Shown here in pieces: positions 25,509 through 34,224 of a stretch of DNA of 55,981 nucleotides (position 1 is the first letter of the stretch; the number at the start of each line of letters is the position of its first letter). The stretch comes from DATGLE01 sp035294325 (GTDB lineage: Bacteria; Chloroflexota; Ktedonobacteria; Ktedonobacterales; Ktedonobacteraceae), in assembly GCA_035294325.1 (NCBI GenBank), contig DATGLE010000227.1, forward strand, positions 1-55,981. The letters are read 5' to 3'. The notes beneath the pieces are model-generated. The model saw nothing but the letters and a program-made list of their open reading frames with translations. It did not search any database and had not been told where the DNA came from. A program made the translations under genes and the position numbers.

Positions 25509-26354
25509 TTACGCACCTTTGTGGATAGTAATCTGACCGACAAGCGTTTTGATCGTCACCTGTGCGTATGGCGGGCTGCCTGCAACGTCGCTGCCGAACT
25601 CGTTGTTAATCGTGCCAACGGACGTTGTAACGTTCAACTCAAAAGATGCATCGGGGGGCAGTGTGAGGCTGATGGAACCGGCGGTACTGCCGAAGGTATC
25701 GCTGCTGGAAGGATCGAGCGCCCCCTGGAAGGTGATAGCGCCGGCAGTCGTCTGAAACGTCGAATGCCCTTGCAGCGTTCCCTGCTGCATCCGCACCGCT
25801 GCCGCGTCTGCGTCCACCGCCATCTGCCCGCTGATGCCCTGCATCTGGACAAGACCGGCTCTGGTATTCGCCTGCACGTTGGTCGTTGCTGGCGTGGTGA
25901 TATCAAAGTCGATATGCTTCTCCACGTCGCTGTTCTGCTGCTGCGGCAGGCGCCCGGTAATGTAAATGGTGTCCCCGCTCTGGCTGAAGGTCACGGTCAT
26001 ATCGGAAGTGTTGCCATCGCTGCTATACTTCGTGGCCGTCACTGCCACAGTGCCGTCGCTGCCGCTGGCAATGTGAATCGCGCCGGCATCGTTATTAATC
26101 ACCAGCGTAGGCGTTCCCTGAACCGCAAAGCTCTGTGAGGTGGAGTTTCCCGAAGCTGTATTCTGGCGCGACACGGCCCCGCTCATGGACGCTGTATTCT
26201 GGCTCGATGCGGCCCGGCTGACCGCGCAGCCGCCGGCGAACATGGCGAGCAGGGCGCAGAAAATGATGCAGTGGGATAGCAGGAACCGGCTCCTGTTATG
26301 GAGAAGACCGGGGAGACGCTGTTTGAAGGTCTGATACATATGCGGGTTATTCAT
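25509..26354 (-). CDS. Putative lipoprotein with DUF4097-like adhesin fold
   Basis: The ATG at 26354 follows AGAGG and gives 281 residues. The N-terminus is a signal sequence ending in LLAMFAGGC, a fair lipobox, so the mature protein is probably lipid-anchored on the outer face. The rest is a repetitive beta structure: short strands such as LVINNDAGAIHIASG, VQANTRAGLVQMQGISG, STFQTTAGAITFQG and GSTAGSISLTLP, spaced about 20-25 residues apart. This is typical of the DUF4097 putative adhesin family (right-handed beta solenoid). The function is unknown; members are often encoded near membrane-stress or regulator genes, which is not obvious here. Confidence 0.7.
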   Translation of the reverse strand: MNNPHMYQTFKQRLPGLLHNRSRFLLSHCIIFCALLAMFAGGCAVSRAASSQNTASMSGAVSRQNTASGNSTSQSFAVQGTPTLVINNDAGAIHIASGSDGTVAVTATKYSSDGNTSDMTVTFSQSGDTIYITGRLPQQQNSDVEKHIDFDITTPATTNVQANTRAGLVQMQGISGQMAVDADAAAVRMQQGTLQGHSTFQTTAGAITFQGALDPSSSDTFGSTAGSISLTLPPDASFELNVTTSVGTINNEFGSDVAGSPPYAQVTIKTLVGQITIHKGA

Positions 26355-26426
26355 AAGTTGCCTCTTGTTCCTCCTCTCCAACCTGAATAACCTTGTAAAA
26401 CCTCTGTCCTACTACCCATTATACTC

Positions 26427-26504
26427 GCGCGGCTCCGCCGCGCAGAGATAGATAATACCTTGTAGAAAATGCGTGAAACGCATTTTCTACAAGGTATTAT
26501 CTAT
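26427..26504. repeat. GC-rich hairpin plus 57-bp near-perfect palindrome
   Basis: GCGCGGC-TCC-GCCGCGC (26427-26443) is followed after 4 nt by perfect 27-nt arms (26448-26474 and 26478-26504) around a 3-nt loop GAA; the left arm begins ATAGATAATACCTTGTAGAA. It lies upstream of the lipoprotein gene and about 120 nt downstream of the next gene's stop, so it is not needed as that gene's terminator, which is separate at 26550-26592. Confidence 0.85.
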
Positions 26505-26549
26505 GGGATGAGTGCGTACAAGCGGGCGTGTGCTGGTATCAGGAATCAG

Positions 26550-26592
26550 ATCAAAAACGAGGGGTGCGAGAGGCTGGCGCCCCTCGCACCCC
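26550..26592 (-). terminator. Rho-independent terminator of the 598-residue secreted protein gene
   Basis: On the minus strand GGGGTGCGAG pairs with CTCGCACCCC (26583-26592 and 26561-26570, 12-nt loop) and is followed by TCGTTTTTGATC. Stem plus U-run fit an intrinsic terminator 34 nt after the stop codon. Confidence 0.8.
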
Positions 26593-26625
26593 GGAAGTAT
26601 ATAAGATGGCTAACGACAGGTGCAA

Positions 26626-28422
26626 TCAGTCACCGTTCACGTCCCAGACCTGGGTGCCCCAGTTGGTCTCGACGCCAGAGGTCGCTATTGCTGCCTGTGA
26701 TTGCGGTACGGTGGTCTCCGCAGCCATCCAGAAGTCAACGCCATTGGGATCGAGCGCCGTCCAGGAGTAGTCGCCCCAGCGGCACTGCTGCACGAGGTTT
26801 GCACCGGTCAGCGAGCAGGTGAAGCCCTTATCAGGGGCGGGGCCGACCTGCGTGAAATGCAGCGGGCCAAAGCTCTTCTTCCCGCGTGCCATCACTGTAT
26901 CGCCCGTGGTGGGATTGAGCCTGGGATTGGTGATGGAGAACGACATCGCCGTCACACCGAGCTTATCTTCCTCAATGGCTGGATAGAGCAGGTACAACCC
27001 TTTAGCGGCCACGTAACCCTGATTGATAAAGTGAGCGCCTTCGATTTTTCCGCTATGATTCACCTGCGGCGTCAACTCGAACCAGGCTGCACCATCACGC
27101 GTCACCGGATCGTTGCCGACGGAGACAGCCGAATCCAGTGCGCCCAGTAGATGACCGTTGATGTATTGAACCTGCTGCATGCGGCTATCGTTGGTGAACG
27201 TCGCCAGCGATTTCCCATTGGTGGTCAGTGCTGGAACAGGGAAACCATAGGTCTCGCTGGTGATCGTCTTCGCACTCAGCATGGGCACGCCGCCGGCGCT
27301 GACCTTCCAGGGGGAAGAGAGCGCCCACAGGCCCAGTGTGTGTGTCAGGGAGATAGGTTGCGTCTGGGCAGCATCAGCATACTCGAACGAATTCAGCAGA
27401 AATTCTTCCCCTGGATTCCCGCTTGTAAGAGCTGGATGCAGGTCGGTGATGCCGATACCAGCCAGCGACAGGTTGTTGAAGACTGCCACATGGACGGTAG
27501 ACGCTCCGGAAATGAGTTGCGATTTGGAGATGGCTATCAATGCCGCCCCAGTCTCCAGCGTCTCGTTCGCACCAAACTGATCGACGCTCACATAGAAGTT
27601 AAATGGATCGATACCGATCTTGGGCTGGTCGCCCAGGCAGGGGCACTGGCCGGCTGTGTCGTTCGCGAAGGTCACATCTACGCGGAAGATATGCCCATTC
27701 CCATTAGGGAACATGACCGCAACGTCGACATGGTTCGAGATCGTTGCCGTATTATCAATAGCGAGCGCGGTAAAGAAGAAAACATTCGTTGTTGGATCGA
27801 AGTAGCAGCGCGGATCGGTCATAAATTCAGCGGCTGGCTCGCTGAAGAAATTATTCAGATTAACCGGACCCGCGATGAGCTTTCCGCTGGTCGTATAGGC
27901 AGCAGCCACATCATTGATGATCTCAATCTCCGATTTTTGTCCGAGAAAGGTGCCTACGCAGAGGCCCTGATCGGGCGGCTCCAGCAGGAAGCCGTTAGCC
28001 AGTGCGCTATCAAGGTTATTGAGGCCGTGGAAATTGTGCAGAACCTGGCCGGGAGGCTGCTCATAATGGCTCTTTGCTCCCGCAGGATCGATACCCGTAT
28101 CGGGCGCAGCGGCCAGACCAGAGCGCGTAGCCGTTTGCGCCTTCGCGGAGACGTGGTTACGCCGGGCGATAAGCGCGCGCGTGGTTGGAATATGCCCATT
28201 GGCGACAACGGGTGCCGTTGCGTGCAGCGAGCCAGGATTGAACGCGTGGGCCAGCTTGATTGTAGCGGCGTGGCCCTGGTACGTACTCACTGAGCCTGCG
28301 GAACTGGCATGAATGCTGGACGATGGATGCAATTCCACTGTAAACAGGAAGGCTCCTACAATCGCCAGAATGGTAACAATCGAGAGAAGCAAGCCCACCT
28401 TTGAGCGTGTCGAGAAACGCAT
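26626..28422 (-). CDS. Secreted protein of unknown function, probably beta-propeller-like
   Basis: A 598-residue protein with a signal peptide or N-terminal anchor (VGLLLSIVTILAIVGAFLFTV, residues 9-29) and no other membrane segment. The mature part has repeated patterns of Asp/Asn-rich turns between short strands (DPRCYFDPTTNVFFFTALAI, GIDPFNFYVSVDQFG) and ends in a Trp-rich motif (QCRWGDYSWTALDPNGVDFW). The last motif resembles sequences at the end of sialidase-like or other propeller repeats, but I cannot name a family with confidence. Four Cys (QCPCLG, CSLTG, QCRWG) suggest disulfides. GAGAGGA precedes the ATG. The gene is divergent from the lipoprotein gene at 28765. Confidence 0.65.
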   Translation of the reverse strand: MRFSTRSKVGLLLSIVTILAIVGAFLFTVELHPSSSIHASSAGSVSTYQGHAATIKLAHAFNPGSLHATAPVVANGHIPTTRALIARRNHVSAKAQTATRSGLAAAPDTGIDPAGAKSHYEQPPGQVLHNFHGLNNLDSALANGFLLEPPDQGLCVGTFLGQKSEIEIINDVAAAYTTSGKLIAGPVNLNNFFSEPAAEFMTDPRCYFDPTTNVFFFTALAIDNTATISNHVDVAVMFPNGNGHIFRVDVTFANDTAGQCPCLGDQPKIGIDPFNFYVSVDQFGANETLETGAALIAISKSQLISGASTVHVAVFNNLSLAGIGITDLHPALTSGNPGEEFLLNSFEYADAAQTQPISLTHTLGLWALSSPWKVSAGGVPMLSAKTITSETYGFPVPALTTNGKSLATFTNDSRMQQVQYINGHLLGALDSAVSVGNDPVTRDGAAWFELTPQVNHSGKIEGAHFINQGYVAAKGLYLLYPAIEEDKLGVTAMSFSITNPRLNPTTGDTVMARGKKSFGPLHFTQVGPAPDKGFTCSLTGANLVQQCRWGDYSWTALDPNGVDFWMAAETTVPQSQAAIATSGVETNWGTQVWDVNGD

Positions 28423-28764
28423 TACATTGTCCTCTCTTTCATAGAAGATAGTTATATAGTGTCGAGGAGGTATTTTGGGTCACAGTCTGGTGTGTTTGAT
28501 ACATACCCCTGAGAAAGCCTGAATAAGTATGCCTGATACACAAGGAGCAAGGAAGATTGATGTGGTCGAGATCTGGTTGAGATCTGGTTATGGTTTATAT
28601 GAATGTATCTATGTATTAGTACTACCCATCTGGTAGCGCTGGAACTTCCTCTTGAAGCTATTCGTCTGTATTGTTGGGGGGTCTTCGAATGCTTCCTCAT
28701 CTTTCCTGTCTCTGGCCCTTCATAGACCCGGTGCATAGTATGCGAAGAAAGAAGGTGTTGTAGT
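28423..28764. other. Divergent intergenic region
   Basis: No gene. It must contain promoters for both neighbours. A TATATAAC-like -10 is seen for the leftward gene near 28452-28460, but no good -35. A tandem duplication of GAGATCTGGTT (28568-28578 and 28579-28589) is the only repeat. Confidence 0.4.
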
Positions 28765-29355
28765 ATGTCTCGCAGATCTCGGCTGCTTATCACCGTCTGC
28801 CCGCTGCTGCTTCTGGCGCTGCTCGCGGGATGCGAGGCAAATGGACAGCAGACCACAGGTGCGACTATTCCTTCCGCAAACGCGACTTTTCAGGGCACGC
28901 CCGGGGTTATACCAGCGCAGACGCAGACGATCACCCTGCCAGGGAAACCGGCGGCAACTGTTCCGCCCACGGCTACGCCGCGCGGCTCGGTCCCCACTGC
29001 CAATGGCCCGGTGACGCTCTCCGTCAACGCCTCATCCTACCAGGCGGGCGATGCCATTATCGTCACTCTGCGTAACCAGAGCGCGCGGCCCATCGCGTTT
29101 CCCGATCATCTGACGGATTGTAGCGTTGTGCTGCTGCAACAGCAAGTGGGGATAAACTGGCAGCCAGTCGACCTTTGCAGGTCGATGATAATGTCGAAGC
29201 TCCACACGCTTGCTGCCAGGCAGAACCTCATTGTGCAACTCATGCCGCCCACGCAATGGTCGCCCGGTACGTATCGCTGCCGTGTGAGCTACGCCTCTCC
29301 CGGGAATTCCGGTCTCATGGAAACCGTCTTTTCGGCACAATTCCAGATAGCATAA
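28765..29355 (+). CDS. Lipoprotein with an Ig-like domain, function unknown
   Basis: The protein has 196 residues. The N-terminus is a textbook lipoprotein signal (LLLLALLAGC, Cys at about 23), so the protein is anchored outside. A Thr/Pro/Ala-rich linker (about 24-85) leads to a single beta-sandwich domain with VTLSVNASSYQAGDAIIVTLRNQS and a closing WSPGTYRCRVSY, resembling bacterial Ig-like or intracellular-proteinase-inhibitor (BsuPI) folds. Two Cys within the domain (DCSVV, LCRSM) could pair. The ribosome site is GAAGG. It is followed on the same strand by the regulator gene, which has its own promoter. Confidence 0.65.
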   Translation: MSRRSRLLITVCPLLLLALLAGCEANGQQTTGATIPSANATFQGTPGVIPAQTQTITLPGKPAATVPPTATPRGSVPTANGPVTLSVNASSYQAGDAIIVTLRNQSARPIAFPDHLTDCSVVLLQQQVGINWQPVDLCRSMIMSKLHTLAARQNLIVQLMPPTQWSPGTYRCRVSYASPGNSGLMETVFSAQFQIA

Positions 29356-29414
29356 TCGCCTGGTTCCGCCGTCCCGGGCGGGCGAACTGCCCCTGGGAAA
29401 AAAAGTGTAATATC

Positions 29415-29443
29415 TTGCGCAAGGGCACGGGCAGTGCTATACT
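29415..29443 (+). promoter_or_regulatory. Sigma-70 promoter for the receiver-PATAN-Roadblock gene
   Basis: TTGCGC (29415-29420) and TATACT (29438-29443) are separated by 17 bp. The expected transcription start is near 29450, leaving a leader of about 80 nt before the ATG at 29530. Confidence 0.65.
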
Positions 29444-29529
29444 CGTCTCAGTTCTGACAGGCCATGCCCTGTCACATGCTGGCCGCCTTCGCGACTCCTT
29501 GCGTCCGCCCGGGACTGAAAGGCAGAACA

Positions 29530-31203
29530 ATGGCAGATGTATCCCGCGTTTTTGTCGTTGAGAGCGAAGAAGATCTCAACCGCAGCATTGTCAATTCTCT
29601 CCGTAAGGATGGTTACTTCGTACAAGGGGTGACGAGCGGAGCCGATGCCATGCGCATCCTCTGGTCGGAAGAGTACGATGTTGTGATTTGCGATGTGAGA
29701 ACGCCGGGCGCCAATGGTTTTGAATTGCTCCAGTGGCTGCGGGCATATCGTCCCCATACGCGCCTGATAGCGCTGGGCGGCCCCGGTACTGCGGCCATCA
29801 GAATGCAGGTGCTGGAGGGCGGCGCGGCCAGCTATCTAGAGAAACCGCTGGATTTTCGTCTGCTCAAGGAAGAACTGCGCCGCTTACTGCAAAAGACAGG
29901 CTTCTCTGCCAGTCTTGACTCTTTCGATCTGCTGCATGTGATCCAGATCATCAATATGAGCCGCAAGACCATTGCCCTGCTTATCAGCACCGGACTGGAG
30001 GAGCAGGGCGTGCTGGGCTTTCAGAATGGCGAGTTGATCTGGGCCGAGTACGGGGCGTTGCGCGGTGAAGAGGCTTTTTTTGCGCTGGCGGCGCATAAGA
30101 ATGGCACGGTGGTGCACCAGCCCTGGAACGGGCAGGTGCGCCCGAACGTAACGCAGCCGCTCTCACGGCTGATCCTGCAAGCGCTTCAGTATCGTTCCAG
30201 GTACGCTCCTGCCCGGCACCTGACCGGAGAGAGCGAGGCTGTGAATATGCCATTATTGACAGAAGACGAGTATGATGATCGCCCCTTTATGGTGCTGGCG
30301 GAAGCGCCAGGGCCGCCAGTTCAGGATAGCAGCGCGGAGATAAAGCGCCAGGAGGCGGCCAGACAGAGCGCGGCGGATTCCAAAGAGTGGTGGGAAAAGA
30401 CCGGGAGCATGGCGGCCCTGAACAATGGCGCGGGAAGGACCATTCCTATCAATATGCGTGCCCCCGCCGCGCCGGCAGCAGGTAAAGCGCAGCCAGAGAA
30501 TGATATGATCGCGCCCACGGCCATGTCGCCGCAGCCGGCGCAGAAGGTTCCGCTGCGGCCTCCCGGCGATCTGCCGTCGTGGCTGACGGATCAGCCAGCA
30601 GCGTTGACGGACCAGCCTACATCTACCATGCCGGCACTGCGCCCTTCTTCGCTCTCCGATTCGGCTCGTATACCTGTAACGCCGCTGCCCGGTCCCGCGA
30701 CATCGCCGGGATGGCAGCCGCCGCGTTCCCTGGAGACCACGCAACCGGCGCCGCCAAAAGACGGCGTGCAGGCTACGGGCGCCCGCGTGTCAGCCGTCTC
30801 TACCGATTCGGTGCGTTTACAACGAGTGCAGAAACGTGGCTATAACTATACCGCGCTGGTCTCCGCACTGCAAACGCTGGGGTATTCCATTACCGGCTTT
30901 ATCGCCGCCGCTGTGGTCAGCATGGATGGACAGCCTATTGCCCAGGTTGCCGTCGATGATCTGGACATCTCGAAGATGTGCAAGCCTTTCAGCCAGGTGC
31001 TGAAAAATGCGCTGCAAACGCTCGACGGGGATGCTGGCAAGTATGAAGATATGGTGATTACTGGCGCGCAGCGCCGGATTTTGATGCGAACAGTTGGTAA
31101 TGAGGCTTTTCAGGTGTTGATTACCTCGCGTGAGGCCGATCCGCTGATGAGCCTGGAAGTAATGACGAATGTCGAGGGGGCTATCAGCGCCGCCCTGTAC
31201 TAA
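29530..31203 (+). CDS. Response regulator with PATAN (DUF4388) and Roadblock/LC7 domains
   Basis: A 557-residue signalling protein; the ATG at 29530 starts exactly at the receiver domain. Residues 1-120 form a CheY-like receiver with phosphoacceptor Asp55 (VVICDVRTPG) and the conserved Lys105 (YLEKPLD). A PATAN/DUF4388 domain at about 125-205 (LISTGLEEQGVLGFQNGELIWAEYG) is followed by a 230-residue Pro/Ala-rich disordered linker. At 440-557 lies a Roadblock/LC7 domain (AVVSMDGQPIAQVAVDDLD), the type that pairs with small Ras-like GTPases such as MglA in polarity and motility systems. There is no DNA-binding output, so signalling is by protein contact. No kinase or GTPase gene is nearby. Confidence 0.88.
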   Translation: MADVSRVFVVESEEDLNRSIVNSLRKDGYFVQGVTSGADAMRILWSEEYDVVICDVRTPGANGFELLQWLRAYRPHTRLIALGGPGTAAIRMQVLEGGAASYLEKPLDFRLLKEELRRLLQKTGFSASLDSFDLLHVIQIINMSRKTIALLISTGLEEQGVLGFQNGELIWAEYGALRGEEAFFALAAHKNGTVVHQPWNGQVRPNVTQPLSRLILQALQYRSRYAPARHLTGESEAVNMPLLTEDEYDDRPFMVLAEAPGPPVQDSSAEIKRQEAARQSAADSKEWWEKTGSMAALNNGAGRTIPINMRAPAAPAAGKAQPENDMIAPTAMSPQPAQKVPLRPPGDLPSWLTDQPAALTDQPTSTMPALRPSSLSDSARIPVTPLPGPATSPGWQPPRSLETTQPAPPKDGVQATGARVSAVSTDSVRLQRVQKRGYNYTALVSALQTLGYSITGFIAAAVVSMDGQPIAQVAVDDLDISKMCKPFSQVLKNALQTLDGDAGKYEDMVITGAQRRILMRTVGNEAFQVLITSREADPLMSLEVMTNVEGAISAALY

Positions 31204-31239
31204 ATGCACCCTTTCCCCACCTGGGATCGAGATAAGACC

Positions 31240-31368
31240 ATGAGCGAGAAACGTGAGAAACGACAAATAACCGAAGAGGAGAGACGCAATAACCAGTTCT
31301 CCTTTATCGTGGGCATATTCATTGCTCTCGCGATTATCATTCTCTTCATCATCCTCTTCAACCACTGA
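31240..31368 (+). CDS. Small single-pass membrane protein, 42 residues
   Basis: An open frame too short for usual calling reads MSEKREKRQITEEERRNNQF and then an uninterrupted hydrophobic helix (FIVGIFIALAIIILFIILF) before the stop. The charged N-terminus and single helix of about 20 residues make a credible small membrane protein with a cytoplasmic N-terminus. The frame can be extended to an ATG at 31204, right after the regulator's TAA, which would add 12 residues and imply translational coupling. The ribosome site is weak (GAGATAAG). It is 37 nt after the regulator gene and very likely in the same transcript. No family is recognised. Confidence 0.6.
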   Translation: MSEKREKRQITEEERRNNQFSFIVGIFIALAIIILFIILFNH

Positions 31369-31430
31369 GAGGGTTTCTGCATTCCAATGCAATTACTTGC
31401 TCGTGCCTGCTGCACTCGCCTGACCCGGTA

Positions 31431-31641
31431 ATATCCAATCCGTTTAAAGAGTGGAGATAGAACATGGGGACAGCCCATTACCTGCCCCCAGGCAGGGCAT
31501 CCTCCCCGGTGGGGAGGTATCCCCGCCAGGAGGACTGCCACCCTCCTGGACCTCCCGCTTTCGCCACTCTGCTCCTGGATTTTACTGGATCCCTTGTGCA
31601 GCCGCTTCGCGCGAACGCCCTGCCAGGGCGAGCGCGGCTGC
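31431..31641. repeat. Dispersed GC-rich repeat plus hairpin downstream of pspA
   Basis: 31431-31590 begins ATATCCAATCCGTTTAAAG, like the element at 19367. It contains a block of about 55 bp (CATTACCTGCCCCC, CTCCCCGGTGGGGAGGTATC) repeated nearly exactly at 48231-48290. At 31599-31641 a composite hairpin follows (GCAGCCGC against GCGGCTGC outside, GCCCTG against CAGGGC inside), 8 nt past the pspA stop, which may terminate pspA. No gene is present between 31369 and 31648. Confidence 0.55.
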
Positions 31642-31648
31642 GCGAAAT

Positions 31649-32485
31649 TTACAGTTCTTTCAGACGTTCGACATCCACATCTTGAAGCGCTGCCGCTTCC
31701 GGTTCGGCTTCGTTCGGGCGGGGCCTCTTTTTCTCGCGCTTCTGCGCAGGCTCGCCCGACTGTGGCCGGGGTCGCAGCAGTGGGGAAGGGCGGCTTTCAC
31801 CTTCCTGAAGCAGCGGCGGATCGTATGGCCGGCGTTGCCGCGCTTTCATCTCGTTGAGCTGCCGTTCGACGAGACGCTCGTCAGAAAGCTGATCGAGCTG
31901 TACATCAAGATCGCGCTCGTGCAGTTCCGCCAGGGCGCGAGCGCGCGCTTCCGCATCGATTACAGCGTCCTGCGCCCTGGCCGCGCGCTCCCTGTCCTTT
32001 GTTCCTCCGGTCTTACTGAGCGCATCGAAAACGCGCTGCTGGATGAGCGCATTCCGCCGGCGCGTGACGAGGAGATCGATGGTGGTCTCGACTTCGGCAA
32101 TTTTTGCCTCAAGCTGGCGCAGAGCGCTGCGCATCGTCGCCACTAACTGTTCCTGTTCTTGCTTCTGCTGCAAATAACGCTGGCTCTGCTTCCTGAAATC
32201 ATTGTAACGGGCGAGTGCTGCTCTTGCCGCGTCATCGTTGCCCTGTCGGACCGCCTGCTCCGCTTTCTTCATCCACTTATCGGCCTCTGTCATCCGTTCC
32301 TCGCTGCGTTTTTGCAGGCGGTGGCTCTCAGCAATGGCCGTAGCGACCTGCGTTTTGACCTGTACCAGTTGATTGCGCATGTCGAGCTGGAGTTGACGCA
32401 GCGCTTTCTCCGGGTCCTCCGCCTTCTCGACCACGGTGTTGAGATTGGCACGCAGCAAAGTAAATACACGTTCCAACAAGTTCAT
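31649..32485 (-). CDS. pspA: PspA/IM30 (Vipp1) family membrane-stress protein
   Basis: The ATG at 32485 follows GGAG and gives 278 residues of almost pure helix. The amphipathic N-terminus (MNLLERVFTLLRANLN) and EDPEKALRQLQLDMRNQL are the membrane-binding helix and start of the coiled coil typical of PspA/IM30. The long heptad region (about 30-185) contains many Gln and Glu. The C-terminal 90 residues are charged and Pro-rich (RRPYDPPLLQEGESRPSPLL) and not conserved. Such proteins polymerise on damaged membrane and limit proton leak. It is the last gene of the leftward set small membrane protein-NfeD-flotillin-PspA, although a 155-bp gap with repeats separates it from flotillin. Confidence 0.9.
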   Translation of the reverse strand: MNLLERVFTLLRANLNTVVEKAEDPEKALRQLQLDMRNQLVQVKTQVATAIAESHRLQKRSEERMTEADKWMKKAEQAVRQGNDDAARAALARYNDFRKQSQRYLQQKQEQEQLVATMRSALRQLEAKIAEVETTIDLLVTRRRNALIQQRVFDALSKTGGTKDRERAARAQDAVIDAEARARALAELHERDLDVQLDQLSDERLVERQLNEMKARQRRPYDPPLLQEGESRPSPLLRPRPQSGEPAQKREKKRPRPNEAEPEAAALQDVDVERLKEL

Positions 32486-32549
32486 AAGCGGTCTCCGTCG
32501 TCTAAAAATTATGCATGTGCGAGCAAGATCGGCAATGGTATATTCTCGT

Positions 32550-32620
32550 GGGCCGCCACCAGGGCGGCCCCTACGGTGGTTGGTGAGGGCGCTCTGCCGT
32601 AGGGGCCGCCACCAGGGCGG
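32550..32620. repeat. Direct and inverted repeat between flotillin and pspA
   Basis: GGGCCGCCACCAGGGCGG occurs twice (32550-32567 and 32603-32620) as direct copies. In addition GGCGGCCCCTACGG (32563-32576) is inverted as CCGTAGGGGCCGCC (32597-32610), so a stem can form in the flotillin-pspA gap. It looks like a remnant of a dispersed GC-rich intergenic repeat and may attenuate read-through to pspA. Confidence 0.7.
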
Positions 32621-32640
32621 TCCGCGCCTCATGAGGAAAT

Positions 32641-34218
32641 TTACCTGGTCGTCTCGTCGCTATCGCCCGTGCTGCCGGCCTTCGCGCCTTCGACGGTGCC
32701 GTTGGCTCTGGCTCCATCAGGGCTGGCCTTGCCATCCTGATTGGAGAGCGCGGGCACGCGATCCATCAGGTCGCCAATGCGTGTGCCACTGAGCAGTTCG
32801 AAGAGCGCGGGCACCTGCGCCACCATGTTCACGATGTCGCCTGTGAGACGGCTGGCGCCAAGTCCGCCGTTGCCGTTGGTCCCGTTCCCGCTGCCGGTAG
32901 AGACAATCGTTACCTTGTCAACCTTGCTCAGCGGCTCGGCGATGGCACGCACGATCTCAGGCATGCCGGTGAGCAGCTTATCGAGCACAGCGGCCTGGTT
33001 GTATTCGCGATAGGCGGCGGCCTTGACCTTCATAGCATCGGCCTCGGCCTCACCTTTGGCGCGAATAACTTCGGCCTCCGCGAGACCGCGCGCCCTGGCG
33101 ACCTCGGCTTCGGCGAGACCTCTGGCGCGCGTGGCTTCGGCCTCACCAAGACCGCGCGCCTTTGCCGCGTCGGCCTGGCCCTGCGCTTCCAGGATCAAGC
33201 GCTGCCGTTCGGCTTCGGCGACAGTTTCGATGCGGCGCCTCTCGGCCTCGGCAGCCTTCTGGACCGTCGCTTGCAGTTCCAGTTCGCGGCGCTGGATTTC
33301 CGCCTGCTGCACTCTGATCTGCGCGTTCTTCTCAACTTCGGTGACTTTGACGGCCTCGGCCACAACCTGCTGCTGCGTCACGTTCGACTGAATATCGTAA
33401 GCCTTGTCGGCTGCTGCCTGCTGCCGCTTGACCTCGGCGTCAAACTCGGCTTTCTTGAGTGCCAGGTTGCGCTGAGACTCGGCCTGGAGCGCCAGCGATT
33501 CGGTCTCGGCCTTCACGCGCTCCTGATCGGCGGCGGCCCGCGCTACGGCGGCCTGACGCGCGGCGTTGGCCTGCTCGATCTGCGTATCGCGCTGTGCCAG
33601 GGCAGAGGCGATATCGGCCTGCTTGCGGATCTCGGCGATCTGCGGGCGCCCCATGTTGGTGATGTAATCGTTCTCGTCGCGTACATCTTTGATGGTGAAG
33701 GAGATGACCTCCAGTCCCATCTTGTTCATGTCAGTGCTGACCGTGCCGAGCATCTTCTGGCCCACGCTCTCAGGGTTCTTTACCAGTTCCTCAACGGTGA
33801 GCTGGCCGACGATGCCGCGCAGGTGGCCCTCCATGACGAGACGGATCAGGCTTTCGCGCTCCTGCTGCGTCTTGCTGAGAAACTGCTCGGCGGCGGTCTT
33901 GATGCTCTCCACATCCGAGCGGACTTTGATCTGCGTCACGGCCTCGACGTTAACCGCGACGCCCTGTGTGGTATAGAGGGCCTGCCGTGGCGCAACGTCG
34001 AAGGACATCAATTCGAGCGAGAACTCCTGCGCCTTCTGGAACAGGGGAACCACGATGCGCGAGCCGCCGGTGATGACTTCTACGCCTCCGGCACCGGAGA
34101 CGATCAATGCCTGGTTGGGGCCGACTTTGCGCAAAAGGTTGCCGATGATCCTCAGTACGATCAGGACAACGATGATTAATACGACAATAGCTATCCCGAT
34201 TAAGAGAGGAAGACTCAT
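32641..34218 (-). CDS. Flotillin (SPFH/band 7 domain protein)
   Basis: Flotillins scaffold ordered membrane microdomains. The 525-residue protein has an N-terminal membrane segment (LLIGIAIVVLIIVVLIVLRII, about 4-25), an SPFH domain (30-230) and the flotillin coiled coil. The coiled coil carries Glu-Ala repeats (LAEAEVARARGLAEAEVIRA, about 370-420) and KAAAYREYNQAAVLDKLL near the end. The C-terminal 90 residues are Gly/Asn-rich and disordered. GGAG precedes the ATG. It starts 6 nt downstream of the NfeD-type gene, the classic NfeD-flotillin pair (YuaF-FloT in Bacillus), and both are certainly in one operon. Confidence 0.95.
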   Translation of the reverse strand: MSLPLLIGIAIVVLIIVVLIVLRIIGNLLRKVGPNQALIVSGAGGVEVITGGSRIVVPLFQKAQEFSLELMSFDVAPRQALYTTQGVAVNVEAVTQIKVRSDVESIKTAAEQFLSKTQQERESLIRLVMEGHLRGIVGQLTVEELVKNPESVGQKMLGTVSTDMNKMGLEVISFTIKDVRDENDYITNMGRPQIAEIRKQADIASALAQRDTQIEQANAARQAAVARAAADQERVKAETESLALQAESQRNLALKKAEFDAEVKRQQAAADKAYDIQSNVTQQQVVAEAVKVTEVEKNAQIRVQQAEIQRRELELQATVQKAAEAERRRIETVAEAERQRLILEAQGQADAAKARGLGEAEATRARGLAEAEVARARGLAEAEVIRAKGEAEADAMKVKAAAYREYNQAAVLDKLLTGMPEIVRAIAEPLSKVDKVTIVSTGSGNGTNGNGGLGASRLTGDIVNMVAQVPALFELLSGTRIGDLMDRVPALSNQDGKASPDGARANGTVEGAKAGSTGDSDETTR

Positions 34219-34224
34219 AGCGTA

